Of a stretch of DNA of 64,000 nt, positions 33,611-46,163 are shown piece after piece. Each line of letters opens with the position of its first letter. The stretch's first letter is position 1. The notes beneath the pieces are model-generated. The model ran no database searches, was not told the origin of the DNA, and worked only from the letters and a program-made list of their open reading frames with translations. This stretch comes from Spirometra erinaceieuropaei (lineage: Eukaryota > Platyhelminthes > Cestoda > Diphyllobothriidea > Diphyllobothriidae): positions 317,705-381,704 of the forward strand of contig CACRXP010000182.1 in assembly GCA_902702965.1 (NCBI GenBank), in the 5' to 3' direction. Position numbers and translations under genes: made by a program.

Positions 33611-36364
33611 TGAAACAAAATTGATGTTCTAACCAAGGGCTCGAGAAAGGTTATGACATCCTAAAGTGATCAAAACTTTTTTAAATTTCGCCCCTCCATA
33701 ATCACCTTCCCAAGCCCGCATAGATAATCGTTTTTAAGGGAAAGCACAATTCAAAAGTTCGGTTAGTCTTTTCTGAAATATAGGCGCTCTATAAGACAGA
33801 TGTTCCTTGGGAAGTCTACACATGTCCTTCAGCCAACTTCCGGACCTGGTTTCTAAGGTCGATTTCAGACAGGAAGCACACATTCCGAACTGTTCAGTCT
33901 TAAAGCTTGAATTAACAATCACTTCTTGTCATGTCCTTATGTTAGGGAGCGATCTCTCTAAGTTATCTTTATTTTAGGCTTAGTCGTGGTTTCATTCATT
34001 TGTCCAGTAGATTGTTTAGTGCATCATGATCGAGTGGACGGCTGATAGATGATTCTTTTTGATGTATAAATTTGACAAATACTCTACCCAACTGGCTTAA
34101 GCAGACGCCAACAGTATGAGTTTTGTCTCAACTAAGATATGCCTGACTTCTTGGAATTAGAAATTTCGACTTCTTCTGCTAAGTGGGATTTATGTGTGTG
34201 TTTTGGTTAGTTTCTAACTTTGCCATCGCATGTTAAAATGTAAACATCGAAAGAGGTTTTATAAAGGACTACTCTCTCGTGCTAACAGTCAGTCCCATTT
34301 ATAGGGTGTGAACGTCGGGTGCGCTTAATTGTTCAGGCGCATTCCAAGTGTAAGGATAAGCTCCCAAAGTATTTTTCTGTGACGATTAAATAAAATTAAT
34401 TTACTCTCTTTTTCATGATTTCTGTTGCCTCAAGAATCTACGGGCGAAATCCTTAAAAAAGCATTTGTTTAAAACCCCGCGAAGTCTTCCTTTTATTGTA
34501 ATCAATAAGTTTCATTGCTAGGGCAATAGGTTTTACCTGCTTAAGTACACCCTGGAGAGTACTCCGTTTTATTGGAAAACTGGCATTTGATACTCATGAT
34601 GCAGAATAGCCTATACATGCATTTCTTTGCACCAATTTAATGTGTGATATTTTTGTGCCAGGTCTTTTCGAGTTATCCACCAATTCCATTTTCAAGCCTA
34701 CAGGTTCTCCGTGGGAGTGTTGAGTAAATGATCTTATGAGGATCCTCCAGCTGATTATTTACTCGTATGTTTACTATTTTGACAATATAACTGATTTTAA
34801 ACTTTAAAAAGAACTCATAATTATGGTTATCAGTTTTTCACATGCCAGTTAGCGGAGAGCGCTAGTCTCACTCCGCCCTAACTTTCAGTTTGGGGCTTTC
34901 GGGGGCCGAAACGTAGCGACCAGAAAGGATACAGGAACGAAACTCAATGCGGACAATTTGGACACAATGGTTATTTCTGACTTATTATCCGTCAGCAAAC
35001 AGCCTTGCCAATCCCAGATCTGAATGAATTGAAATTCAAACACGAGTGGTTTCTACACTGAGCGTTTTGAGGTCCAACCATGCCCCAATGGTCCACGTTA
35101 TGAACGACTTACGATGTCTTACTAGCGAGAAATGACCGTTCCAGATTTCTTCTCTTCGTTAGTATTTATTCCAGATTGTTTAATTCCAGAAGCGATTTAA
35201 ATGCATTCGCTTCTGTAAGTGGAGATTCAAAGTCAAGGATGTACCAAACACTTCAGTGTTCATTAGTCATGAATAAATGTCTAAGGTGTTACATGAGTAC
35301 ATTCATACTTGCGCGTATTAGAGTAAACGGCTCGATCTTTTAGTTAAGGTTCCAACGAGTGCTTTCAGCCGGACTTTAAGCGAGACAGTCGGGCAATGCT
35401 TATCAAACACAGATCGCTAGCTAACGTGTAGACAATGTCTGAATGCACAAATGCCCAAACATTCCCGTCGCTGGTTATCTAAAACTCTGCTACCAACTAA
35501 TGCTCAATATTGCAAGTAAGCACTGCTCGTTATCTGCACAACCTTGCAGTTCCACTGAAAAAACTGCGCTGCCCCAAGGTCGCACGTGATCCTCCATTTT
35601 ACATCACATGTCGATCGGGAGACTCCTTAGCTTTCTTAACCGAAGCTTATGTTTGACGACGGGTGATCCCTTCCGCAAAAGGAGTGTGTATCATTTACGA
35701 TGCGCATGCGCAAGTAAGACCACCTATTTTCCTTCCTTTAGACTCAAACAGTGATCTACGCGTAAAAATGAATTACTGTTAGGTTAAACCGACAACACCG
35801 TGTTAGACAGAAGTGCTTCAAAATGACCCGTTTTTGACCCAGGAAACATGCTCAATCATAGCCCTTGTTTTCCTATCTAACTTGGGACGCCAGATGTCCC
35901 GCTCTTATCTGCCGTTGATCCGTTGTCCTTTAAGCGCAGAAAACTGACCAGCTGACAAAAAGACTGTGAATCTCCGTTGTCGCCTCTTTGCCATGATTAT
36001 TTACACCGTCTACTGCCAATGTCAATTATTCTTTTAAGAAAATAATCTCTTCTGCCAACTGGACATGGCCAAGGAAATGTAAAGACGGAAACCGAACTCT
36101 TATTCTCCTTGAGTTCCGGATTCTCAATTACACCCAGCATCTCTAGCTATATCTGATGGTTAACTATGGAAATAATCACATTATTAGAAGTTGTCATGCG
36201 TTAAATTACAGCAGACACCTATACCCGCGTCCTAATCCAAATATTTATCAGAACGCCAGCCCTCATGACCTAACCCTATTATTGACATAAACTTTAATTC
36301 CCCTGGAAATCACTGCAAAGCTCCCTCCGAGACGGGAGCACTTATAATCCACTTCTACTCTCCT
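33611..36364. other. 2.7 kb without recognised feature
   Basis: No long open frame. A GGGGGCCGAAACGTAGCGAC near 34900 resembles a PLE 3' motif but lacks the core. Nothing else was found. Confidence 0.45.
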
Positions 36365-36480
36365 GGTGACGGGCTAGATTGAGAATTCGAAACTCTCAGC
36401 AAATAATAGTCTCGTTCCAGCGATCGTACGTCTTTCTTCCGACTTACTTTCTGAAAATTCTCCTCTTGTCTAGATTTGCA
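36365..36480 (+). pseudogene. Solo family C PLE end, decayed
   Basis: GAGAATTCGAAACTCTCAGC, then AATAATAGTCTCGTTCCAGC and GATCGTACGTC, match the family C motif and its trailing sequence at 4801-4850. The hammerhead core before it has become GGTGACGGGC, so it is not a ribozyme any more. Confidence 0.5.
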
Positions 36481-37659
36481 AATCGCAGGTTTTTTGGGGA
36501 AAATCTCTATTATTCACTAATTTTATCCACACATCTTGCTCATAAACGGAGACGATGCCGAGGTATTGGAAATAATACGTGGGACAAATGCAAACCTCAT
36601 GCGATTCTACCAAAATACCCAGTCTAGATCTCCCATGCAATGAAGCATGTGAGCCTCCTTTGGCTAAACAGACAAAACTCTGTCATCTTTGACACCGATA
36701 AATATTGCTGAACGGAGCTCATGACAATCTGCACTGCCTCGTAGGCGTCTGCCAATCACTATTGCAGCAAACGCTTGACTCAGTCTAACCGTGAAACCAG
36801 AAGGCATGCCAGATGAATAAACGACAGAGGAAACAGTCTTTACTGCGTAATTCAGGGTTCTGGGCCTCTGCAGACAGTCTGTCTTCTAGTCAGTAACGCA
36901 ATGATAACTTCCACTCCCTCAAAGGTGGGGCCCACGGAGGCCTCTGTGGCCCTGAACTAGCCCCAAATACAGCCGGAATTGGCCCGCATCTGGAGTTCTT
37001 CCAGGTACCTTCGGAAACGAATGCGATATGAATGGATGGATATGCGATATGGATGAATGATCTCGCTAACCTCCGAGTTCTTTTAATGCCTAATATGCAT
37101 GGCTTACCACTGTGAGGTGACATCAAATTCATTAGTGTCGTATTTATTTCAAACCATTTCCTATGAGATACCTCTATATCGTCTTCGTGATAACTCAGAA
37201 AACATATTTATCATCACGACATCTAGGCTGCTCTGTTATCTCTGAGGCGGTGTGATTCTCATCGGTAGGATGGTGCGAGATTAATAGATTATTTCGTTTC
37301 GGTGGGTGAAAGGATGCGTAACCAATCCTTTGGAAAGTGCTATGAAATCGATAAAAGGCATTGGCCTGCAATGGGGTACATTTTCACGCAAAGTGCTCGT
37401 TGTGAACGGCGACGCTATGTAAATAAAGGATATAATGCAGTTTTGACCACGCTGATCCGCAAAATTAAAGCATCCATTAAATTTTTTCCCACACCTTGCA
37501 AGACAAACTGATTTGGATGAAAATAGTCGTGGTCGACTTTAAAGTGTTGAGCAGTGTTTGGCCGGGCGAAATTACAGCACTCCAATGCACCTTGAATTAG
37601 GGACGTTGCGAGTCTTTAAACAAATCTGCGGTGGTGTAGACAGGATAGAGCATCTAAAG
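36481..37659. other. No recognised feature
   Basis: Includes a short tandem of ATGCGATATGAATGGATGGAT-like units (37021-37060) and unassigned short frames (36379-36627, 36890-37132, 37302-37511). Confidence 0.4.
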
Positions 37660-37990
37660 TGCACAGTGTTTGACCTAACTTGCGAAAGATGTCGATACTT
37701 ACGAATGACTGCTAATCACTTGCGAACAGACATCAATGCATAGAATCAATATCTATGTTATTTAATAACAACTTCTAATGAATTAAAGACGTAAAAAAAC
37801 CTCAAGTACAATGATATATTATCAAGAAACACAATTTTAAGTATTAGTGTAATTTCAGGCATAACATTAGGATAACAGCCTACATTTAATATAAATTCCA
37901 AAACGATTTCCTGATGATTCGTGGTATTGTTCAAACTCTTAAATTGGATAATACGTAGTTAAAAAAAGACAAACAGGAATTTGTCAATGT
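37660..37990. repeat. Diverged dispersed repeat, copy 2
   Basis: GAAAGATGTCGATACTTACG, CTAATCACTTGCG and AACAGCCTACATTT...GATTCGTGGTATTG match the repeat at 28810-29330 in order. No coding function is seen. Confidence 0.45.
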
Positions 37991-38499
37991 AGACGTCATA
38001 AGAACAAAAGTTTTCATAAGAACATGTATTGCCAGGCGGGTTAGTAAATGATAAATTTAAATGGAATTAACAGGACAAATGTAGAAATACCATTTTGAGT
38101 ACACAACGGAAAGTTTTCTTCTGTGAGATTATTTTGCGCTTTTGGTTTTTTCTGGCTAACATTTCGTTTCAGATCGACCTTGGAATATCGTTGATCACTC
38201 CATGATTTTCAACGCCTCCAGTCGCTTGCTCATAATCACAGAATCCTCATTATGCGTTTGATAAAATCTTAATTGTACCGACCTTTCAGAATGCACAGTG
38301 AAGCCAATACAAAGTGTGACACTGGCCGTTCCTTTCAGTTGCTAAACGAATGATAGTATTTCTTTTATGCAATCGTAGGAAAATGCCTTTCCGTTCCCAT
38401 CGCTCTAACTTTATCAGTATTCCAGTTTCACAATTAAAGGACTTTTCAAGCGTATACTGAAAGTTAATTTAAATATCGTAATGTGCTCATATGGATTTC
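37991..38499. other. No recognised feature
   Basis: AT-rich, without supported features. Confidence 0.4.
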
Positions 38500-38990
38500 T
38501 ATTCGTTGTCTGACATTCAAGACACTGACTCGTGCCGGCGTCCATCGTCAGAGACAGAAACAGCAACAAAACAGGCGACAGACATAGGACGTGTATGTCA
38601 ATCTTCGACTGAAGACACAAGGCTCGAGGTGACTGCACAGAATTCTGTATGCCGGGTCCAGGTTGATAACTGACTGAGCTCTCATCCGAGGCCCAGGTTT
38701 CAATCAGTTCTCCGTCAATTTTGATTTTGGCGTGGGCAATTATCTCGGTGGCTGCGATGTTACACTCATGACCAATTTCGTAGCTGTAGATTGAAGTCTG
38801 GGCCTCGGATGAGAACTCAGACAGTCGATTTATCGACCTGGCGCCGACGTATAGAGCCCTGCGCAGTCACCTCCAGCCTTGCCTCGTCATTCGATGGTTG
38901 ACTTACACGTCCTATGGCTATCGTTTGTTCTGTTGCTGCTATTGTATCTGACGATGAACTTTTACACGCGTTCGAAAGCCCCGAACTACA
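38500..38990. repeat. Inverted repeat with conserved RLEVT peptide in both arms
   Basis: Left arm 38536-38715 (plus frame 38491-38673) reads ATDIGRVCQSSTEDTRLEVT and AQNSVCRVQVDN, then stop. Right arm 38790-38960 (minus frame 38817-39080) reads IAIGRVSQPSNDEARLEVT and AQGSIRRRQVDKSTV, then stop. The DNA similarity continues beyond both stops (CTCATCCGAGGCCCAG). The third copy at 24370-24590 agrees in frame. Two inverted copies 75 bp apart suggest a transposed unit. Whether the peptide is really translated is unknown. Confidence 0.6.
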
Positions 38991-39799
38991 AACAGAATGG
39001 TTAGATGCTCGACCATTCTTATTTTTGTCTAATAGGAATGAGCTTTGAAAGAAATTGAATAGGATTGTGCAAGTGCTCACTTTAGACTTTTCCTCGGATT
39101 GAATTTATCGCAACTGCATGCGATGCTTAATGACTTGAGTGAATTCACTAGTCGACGAGGCAATGGCAGAAAAACCATCAATATTGTTTTACACACTAAC
39201 CCATCAAAGCTTGCGCCACAGCACATGTCCCCTTCCATATGGCTGTTAATTTTTTGCAACAGACCACTAGCCTACGCGGAGAACGATAATCCTGCCTCAA
39301 TGCAAAATATTCTACTTTGCTCCTCTATGATTCCAAACGATGATGGTTGCTGCAAGCAAGTTATCTAGTATTAGGATTCCTTGATATAAAGTCAATAATT
39401 CGAGTAAATCAGAACACTTTAACGTTTACCACCTGTATCAGATTCTCTTAAGAGTTTGTAAATTAGACTGAGTAGAAATTCATCTGCAAATATGAATCAG
39501 AGAGCTTTTTAGTGAATTTTATTGCTGTGTACATGATTTTTGTCAATTTATGGGATCCGTTTTTACTATATCATATCAAGCAATGGACACCGCGGACCAC
39601 TGAAACCCATTAGCAGGAGATTAAATTGAGTCGCGTAGTAATTCGTCAACATACCGCCAGATAAATTGACAATAATTAAACATGGTAGTCATCTCGTGGA
39701 TGCTAGGGCGAGTACTTAGGAAATCCTGCTTGGACAGTCAGCTTTCTGTATCCAACTTGATGTATACGAGAGGTTTTAATAGACGAGGCGTGTGACGTG
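38991..39799. other. No recognised feature
   Basis: An 89-codon frame at 39099-39368 has no recognisable motif. Nothing else is supported. Confidence 0.35.
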
Positions 39800-39925
39800 A
39801 CCCAAATTTAACTAAACTCATGGCGTTTGGTGGGCCACACAGCTAAGGTGGCTAGAGCGTTCACTGTACCGGAACGTTCTCTTCCTTTCAGTAGGTTTGA
39901 ATTCCACCAAGAAGTCAAAAATAAA
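39800..39925 (+). repeat. Decayed tRNA-like unit
   Basis: CAGCTAAGGTGGCTAGAGCG and GTAGGTTTGAATTCCACCAA correspond to the A and B box regions of the unit at 25176-25260. Both boxes carry changes. Single copy without an inverted partner. Confidence 0.5.
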
Positions 39926-40350
39926 TATTAAGCATTCGGTAGCAGTTAAATCAGTTCATGGTCAGCTTTACCCTTTTATGAACTTACCCTTTCATATCGC
40001 AGAGGAACAATAAAATCGAGGTATAAAATTGAAGGTAACAGTTTTTAGAACGGTATGGGTGGGCTTTTAGTTGACTACCCGATTGTGAAGCGAATTGTGC
40101 GTCTTGGAAATGTGCAAATTTTTGTTGAACAGTGCTGTGCAATGACAGCACACTCTTCAACCTTCTCAATTATGACGTACCGCCGTCATTCTTGCCTTTT
40201 TGTACATTTGGAGTACGTTACGCGTATAGTATAACGTCTCAACTCTAGGCACATATATATAATTCGTGCATTCCAATAGAGTAGACTGGCAGATCAGCTG
40301 GCGTTCGTAATTTATCAGTCTAGCGTTCACCAGATGACTAGCAGGAATGA

Positions 40351-40531
40351 AAGATTATGGTCGAGGGGTGCTCACCGATCGTTCTTACGGAACTCACTCG
40401 TTCCGCTGTGCCTTATGGTCTCTCTTTCGAGCCCAACCAACAGACGCACAGCGACACATGATATAGGCAGAATGGCATTACCCACAAAGTCAAAGTCCCC
40501 TTTGTCTTTATCCGTACTACCATTCTGCCTA
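40351..40531 (-). mobile_element. SINE-like insertion with 5-bp target duplication
   Basis: Absent from the other duplication arm, which reads directly across the site. AATGA flanks it on both sides (40346-40350 and 40532-40536). On the minus strand it starts AGGCAGAATGG, contains GGCTCGAAAGAGAGACC and GATCGGTGAGCACCCC, and matches the 5' half of the element at 57172-57505. Ends GGCAGAATGG and CCATTCTGCC form an internal hairpin. The 3' tRNA-like half is missing. Confidence 0.7.
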
Positions 40532-41039
40532 AATGATAGATTAATGACAGTTTTGAAAACTCATAAAAATGACCGATTAATCAACTTCGAGAAGCTTTAC
40601 CGTCTGGGTATTCAATAATTATAATCGACCGCTTAAAGACCCTTCGTTCATTGAGATCTAACCAGAAAATACTAGTATCAATAATGCTGCTACAGCTTCA
40701 CCTGCCTGCATAACACGCGAGGCAGTATTCGGGGAAACTAACGCAGAGGAGGCGGGTTAACTAACAGACAACAATGATGGCAATCTGCGCTATAATTGCC
40801 CGATGCGTTGAGCATTAATCAATTGGGCTCTTAATCTAGCGAGTTCTGAAAAGTCTTTTAGTTATTTAAGCTTTGCATATTATTAATTGTTACTTTAAAA
40901 TGCTGACGAATTTTGGCGAAATTCAACATGACATATACTCGGCTAATTGTCTAGATTATCAACCATCTTGACTCATTTCGTGCACCAGTGCTTACTTTCC
41001 TGCTAAAGAAGATTATTGTAAACAGTAATTTATTACCAA

Positions 41040-42067
41040 AATAACATTCGCCTACTTGAAAATTAGTCCCTTTTCTGTGAAGGTCAAGTAATTCGGGCTA
41101 TGAGTAAGCACTTTGTCAGCCCAAATGCAAGGTCGCTTTTACCATTAAAAATATAGACGTGCAAATCTGCGTGATTTCATGCCATAAGGAAAAGTAAAAA
41201 CATCCGTTGACCATCTTTTGTTCTAACGTGTCCCTGTTTGAATGCATGTATTTTGCATGTAGCCGCAAGGAAACCCAACACTAAAAGACAGTTTTTACTT
41301 TTTGCGAGTGGAAAAATATGCTTGCACTCCGATTTCAACTGCTGCGTAATTACGAAATTGAGCGGGTGGAGTATACGCGGATTCAAAATACTGTAGTGAT
41401 CATATGGCTATAAATAATTCTCGTAGGATAAAGCACTGGAGAAAGAAAATGCAAAAAGTAGCTCCATTGCAAAATGAAACGTCAGTATTTACGTTTTAGG
41501 GCAGAAACGATGTTGTTATTTTTCTGAAAAGTTAACATTGCGTCAAGTTTTCTGATATTCTCTTTGAAAGGAATTCAAAGAAGATGAGAAATGCAGATAT
41601 TAATCAGTGGAATATCATATAAAATAGTTTTTAAAATGGGTTGCCAAATTATCAAGAGTTTATTCTCATTAAATCTTCAGCGATATGACTCTAAACTCCA
41701 CCTACATGAAGATGAATGGCACAGAACACGTTGTTTATGTAAACTGCCTCAACAACTACCATATTTTTGAGGGTTTTCGCAGGCAAAGACTGTAGAAACC
41801 ATCATTATTGAAGTTTTATTGTAAAAACATAAGACGATGAAGTGTTTATCTGCGTTTTGACGACATGATCACCGATCAACCTATCGACACGTGACCTTTT
41901 GCTAGCTTTTGTCTCCCTGACGCACCTGTCTACCGCATTTGTCGAAGATGCCGACACCGTAGTCATCCGAACCAAGAGCAATATGAAATGTTGCATCCAA
42001 TTACTGTTAAAACGTGTTTAAGCACATAAGTAAACAATGCGTGCTGGAATTCATGCTATGGGGTGAC
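41040..42067. other. Duplicated flank without gene
   Basis: Non-coding part of the left duplication arm. Frames at 41177-41386 and 41805-41996 are not preserved in the other arm, so they are unlikely to be genes. Confidence 0.5.
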
Positions 42068-43240
42068 AAGGTACGTTAATTTCCACAGTTTTGTTCCCCT
42101 AAACATCGGACAAAATATCGATCAGGGATTGGAGGCTAGAGTGAGCTGCATCTGCTCATCTTGAGCTATTGAAGCAGAGCTCCAATATCTGCGAAGCGCA
42201 CTTCGCGAAAACGGATATCCGGGTAGATTCATTCTCCGAAATATTGGGGAACGCACCACAAAGCCCACTGTTACGACTGCTGAAAGGGAAGATATATTCA
42301 TAAAACTGCCTTTCGCAGGAGACGCACAGAACGGACTAGTCAGACCACAGCTCGCACGAAGGCATTCCCAGCGGCGAATCTACGCGTATGCTTCACAAAC
42401 TTTCCTCTCCTACGTTTGGGAAGTGAAAGCAGACTACCGATGGAGGCCACATCAATGTGCATTTATTCATTAACTTATTCTTGTGGAGCTAGATACATTG
42501 GCCGTACAACGAGACGCCTGGTAAAGAGGGCGCGTGAACATATGTCCGGTTGGCCAGACTACCGTTGGAGGCCACATCAATGTGCATTTATTCATTTAAT
42601 TAATCCTGTGGAGCGAGATACATTGGCCGTACAACGAGACGCCTGGTAAAGCGGGTGCGTGAACATATGTCCGGCTAGCTAGACAGAGGTGAGACCCATC
42701 TGATTTCGAGTCTCATTCTCGCACATAAAGTCGATGCGAATCACCATATCGATGCCAAGGAAGCATTTCAGACCGTCTAGCTGACACTAGGATGCTTCTC
42801 CAGAAGCCTACGTCAAAGGATGCAAGCAACGGCCGAGGCAGTGACTATATGGCTAGCGAATCCAGTTCTATGTTGTCAGAAAACGCTGACACAAGTGCTC
42901 TCTCTACCGTGGCCAACGCCAACCCCAAATGATGAAGCCATGCCGCCTCAAATCCCTAATCAGGATGATGGGTACTCCGGGTACTCAATCTCAGAACATC
43001 ACTCAAAGACTCTCTTACTCCTCCCCCCTATCCCTGAGGACCAAAACCCGCCGACCTTGTCACGCGGGCAACCTGGGTAGGATGACTATTAGTGACTGCT
43101 TGGTCCTTGAGACACCTATAAACACTAGTAATTTTGTATATTTTCCTTCTTTCACGTAACTGCATCGGTCTAAAGAGGAATTACCGAAAATACATGTTTG
43201 CCAACCTGACTTTTCATATTTAGCATGGGAATATTTAGGG
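42068..43240 (+). pseudogene. PLE family A copy with duplicated GIY-YIG module
   Basis: Starts at N-F-H-S-F-V-P and lacks RT. It then reads through NGYPGRFILRNIGERTTKPT to MCIYSLTYSCGARYIGRTTR, which has the GIY-YIG strands (here A-R-Y and Y-I-G). The stretch 42432-42556 is repeated directly at 42557-42681. The 125-bp period throws the second copy out of frame. Downstream come R-L-V-K-R, A-T-A-E-A-V-T-I-W-L-A-N-P-V-L-C-C-Q-K and a Pro-rich tail (42820-43080). The 3' UTR carries a hammerhead-like motif whose core has become CTAAAGA (43174-43215). The copy sits in the left duplication arm and corresponds to 61213-62218. Confidence 0.85.
42432..42681 (+). repeat. 125-bp tandem duplication of the GIY-YIG segment
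   Basis: Two units of 125 bp, each starting GACTACCG and including CATTGGCCGTACAACGAGAC. The matching PLE copy in the other duplication arm (61213-62218) has one unit, so the tandem arose after the arms separated or was lost there. Confidence 0.85.
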
Positions 43241-44082
43241 AACTTTATATAATGTCAATTCTGGGCGTATATTCAAACGCAAACTGCATATGAAGACCAA
43301 ATTCTAATGGCATGGTTCGTGTGATATTTTACTTACTACTTTATTTACATGACCACACTTTATGCATTTCCACAAATTGTGTTAAGTCACCTGAAGTAAA
43401 TGTTTTTGCTCCTAATATTTGCAATCATTTCTAGAAGCCTTTATCACTAAAATATATGATATAACTTTTACTAGTTATGGTGAGGTTTCACTTACATTGA
43501 AGCTCCTTATTTTCAACTTACCGTTATGCTCCACGCACTTAGGTCGAACTCTGTTTAATATGAAATTTGTATATGGTTTCTTGACCGATTTTTGGCAATT
43601 GTGCACACATCGATACGGTCTTTTTGCGTGGGGGAGTTAGACATGGAAACTATTACTACGAGCATGGTTTAATTGCAGGACGGTTTAATGTAGCGTATAG
43701 TAATAAAAATGGACAGAAGACAGGTCTCACAACTACGAGACCTTCTGATGTCTTTGCTTCTCCGCTTCTGAACTAGGACAGTAGTACACTGCAAATGTTG
43801 AATTGTGTTCGGATCAAAGTGGCCGTCGTCACCAAAGCGAATGCAATGAATAGTATTTACTAATTGACTTGTTTCAAAAATCGATAAATCTTGGCAACTT
43901 TCCGCTTTTTGAACAAGTCTGGAGGAGTACAACGGATGGCTGTTGTGCAAGACGGCGTTTTAACTATGTTTGCAATGGGTTTTAGCAGTAAAATAATCAC
44001 ATGATACCAGAAAGGATATAGAAGGTTATTGATTAATAACGATCCAGTTATTAAAGTTGACAAACAGGAAGTAGGAACGGGC
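43241..44082. other. No recognised feature
   Basis: Short unassigned frames only (43419-43640, 43669-43950). Confidence 0.4.
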
Positions 44083-44127
44083 GGAGGAGGAGGAGGAGGA
44101 GGAGGAGGAGGAGGAGGAGGAGGAGGA
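44083..44127 (+). repeat. GGA microsatellite, 15 units
   Basis: Uninterrupted (GGA)15. It gives a run of prolines in the minus-strand frame 43860-44153, which is a by-product of the repeat. Confidence 0.95.
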
Positions 44128-46163
44128 CTAATGCACCGCACCCCTTGAACCACACGAAAGGACTATGAGAAGATATGGTGTGCACAGTTTCAGTCGGCAG
44201 TTAGCACCATAATTCGCAAAATTGTAAACTGTTCATCCTCATCTACTCGCCAAAACTTCTACGTGTACAGCCTACCCGCAACTTTGCGGGGTTTAAGGAC
44301 CACGGTTGCCCGCAAATAGCTGAAAACAGCGAACACCTGTGACTACTGTAAAATACTTATAACAGCCTATCTTAATATTCAACTGGCACATATCTATTAA
44401 GAGATATCTTTAAACACTGTTATTATGTTCAATTCATTGTAGAACACTGTCTTTAAAAACTATTTGTCTAAGAGGCACGCGTTAAAACACCCAAAACTGT
44501 AACAAAGATAAATAAAACCAGCCAGCAAATATGTTAGGTGTGTTTTGCGAAAAAGAGAAATTCGTATAAAGTGAACCCGCGAATGCTTAACTACAAGTAG
44601 GCAAAGTCAATTGTGTCAGCCTTGTAGAAATACGCCAACGCGCAGCGAGTGCGTTGGGCAGAAGATGACACTGCCTATTAACTTTAATGAAAAAAAATTG
44701 AATTTGAATTGGTTAGAGCTGTTATTAGTTTTGCCTATGAAATGTATCTGACATCTTTGGTGAACAAGCCTGTTTTGCAGGCAAAATAAGATTAAGAGTC
44801 AGCGACCAAATCATCCCAGTCCAGTTGCTGCCATTTTGCAGTTGATACAACTCTGGATTCGTCTAATATATACAAGGCAGCTGTCGCGTACACACAGCCC
44901 AATCGACGAAATAATGCCCAAAGGCAGTGAAATTAATACCATTATCTGACAGTCGTCTAGTCGCGGTATGGACTTAAATAACACTCTGCTGGACTGTTGT
45001 CAGGGCATTTGTAATAAAACAGTTGAGTACATTAATCTACAGAAAAAGTATAGAAAGTTATTCGGTAGACCTGGAACGTTTTGAAGGAATCGGACATTAA
45101 ACGTTTATCTTATACCGCACATAGCAGTTATGCTGCAATGCCAAAGTAAAATGTCAATCATAAATCCCCTAGCTTCAGGCACTACCACAGCAAAGTCAGT
45201 AATCTCGTATCTGTAAAGCATTCGTAATCTGCCTATTAATATAATACGACGTTAGATTAAACTATTGCATTTTCATGAGCTAATTTTTTCTAGAATATAA
45301 CAAATAATGACATCCGTATTGACGATTTTTAATTTTAATTTCTTTCTCAAAACTAGTAAATTAATAGCGGAGACAGAACGTACTGATCTCAGTTTGGTAA
45401 GACTGTATGCTTTTGCAAGTTAAGGATCTGAATAAACAGGCCTCGTTTTAGCCTTTCTGACAGAAAACGAGTCATAAAACTACCCGAGCGTTTCCATGGG
45501 CTGAACTTTTTGTTTCAACACTCGCTGGTCCACTTCAAGCGATTTCGTTATTAACTGCCATACTTTTGGCTTAGCGTTCAAATGGAAAAAGTTCGTAAGT
45601 TCATTCTCTAACTGTGACGCCGAAAGGTGCACTGCCGTTTTTTCACACATAGTGCTCCACGTTAAAACACTTCATGTGCCGTCTGCTTGACGTCAACCCT
45701 CCTGCATGCTAATTGCTTTTTGCGTCCCTACAATGCCATATCGTCGATTGTATTTGTGAGACTGCTCTGTGAACTTAAAAAAACGACTTCATCTTTTCGA
45801 ATTGTGCACCGATTTCGTTATATAACTACAAATGTTCTCTGACGAGTAAGAAATGTTGGGAAACTAAGAAGGGCGTATCTAGGTAATGGTCCATTCTCAG
45901 AAGCAGATCGAAATGGAGGTTTCTGTCCTTTGTGTTTAGTCTGATAAAAGCGTAATTCGCGCATCTATTATTTTGGCCCTACAGCTTTCCACAACCAGAC
46001 TGCGATAAAACAGAATAACAAGTAGCACAATTCCTGGACACTACGCTGTCGAGTGGATCATGTTATCCCACTGTAAAATACCAGAATTTGTTTAAACAGA
46101 CGCTGCATTTTCATATCCAATAATCATTGGAAATGTGATGCAAAGCTGGCTTTTGGGCATAGT
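44128..46163. other. 2 kb without recognised feature
   Basis: AT-rich, no long frames and no shared repeats noticed. Confidence 0.45.

Larger units (their letters stand above)
40261..43190. repeat. Inverted segmental duplication, left arm
   Basis: Reads as the reverse complement of 61215-64000 with many small differences. Shared landmarks in order: ATTCC.A.TAGAGTAG.CTGGCAG, GATTAATCAACTTCGA, GCATATTATTAATT, CCTACTTGAAAATTA, AATCTGCGTGATTTCATGC, GACTGTAGAAACCATC, then the PLE family A copy. Left-arm-only events are a short SINE-like insertion (40351-40531) and a 125-bp tandem duplication in the PLE. The outer limit cannot be set, because the other arm reaches the end of the window. Confidence 0.85.

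Noticed and set aside
34895..34925. GGGGGCCGAAACGTAGCG resembling the end of a PLE hammerhead
   Set aside because: No CTGANGA core upstream and no matching stem or trailing sequence.
43860..44153. Minus-strand protein with a polyproline run
   Set aside because: The run is entirely due to the (GGA)15 microsatellite and the rest of the frame has no support.
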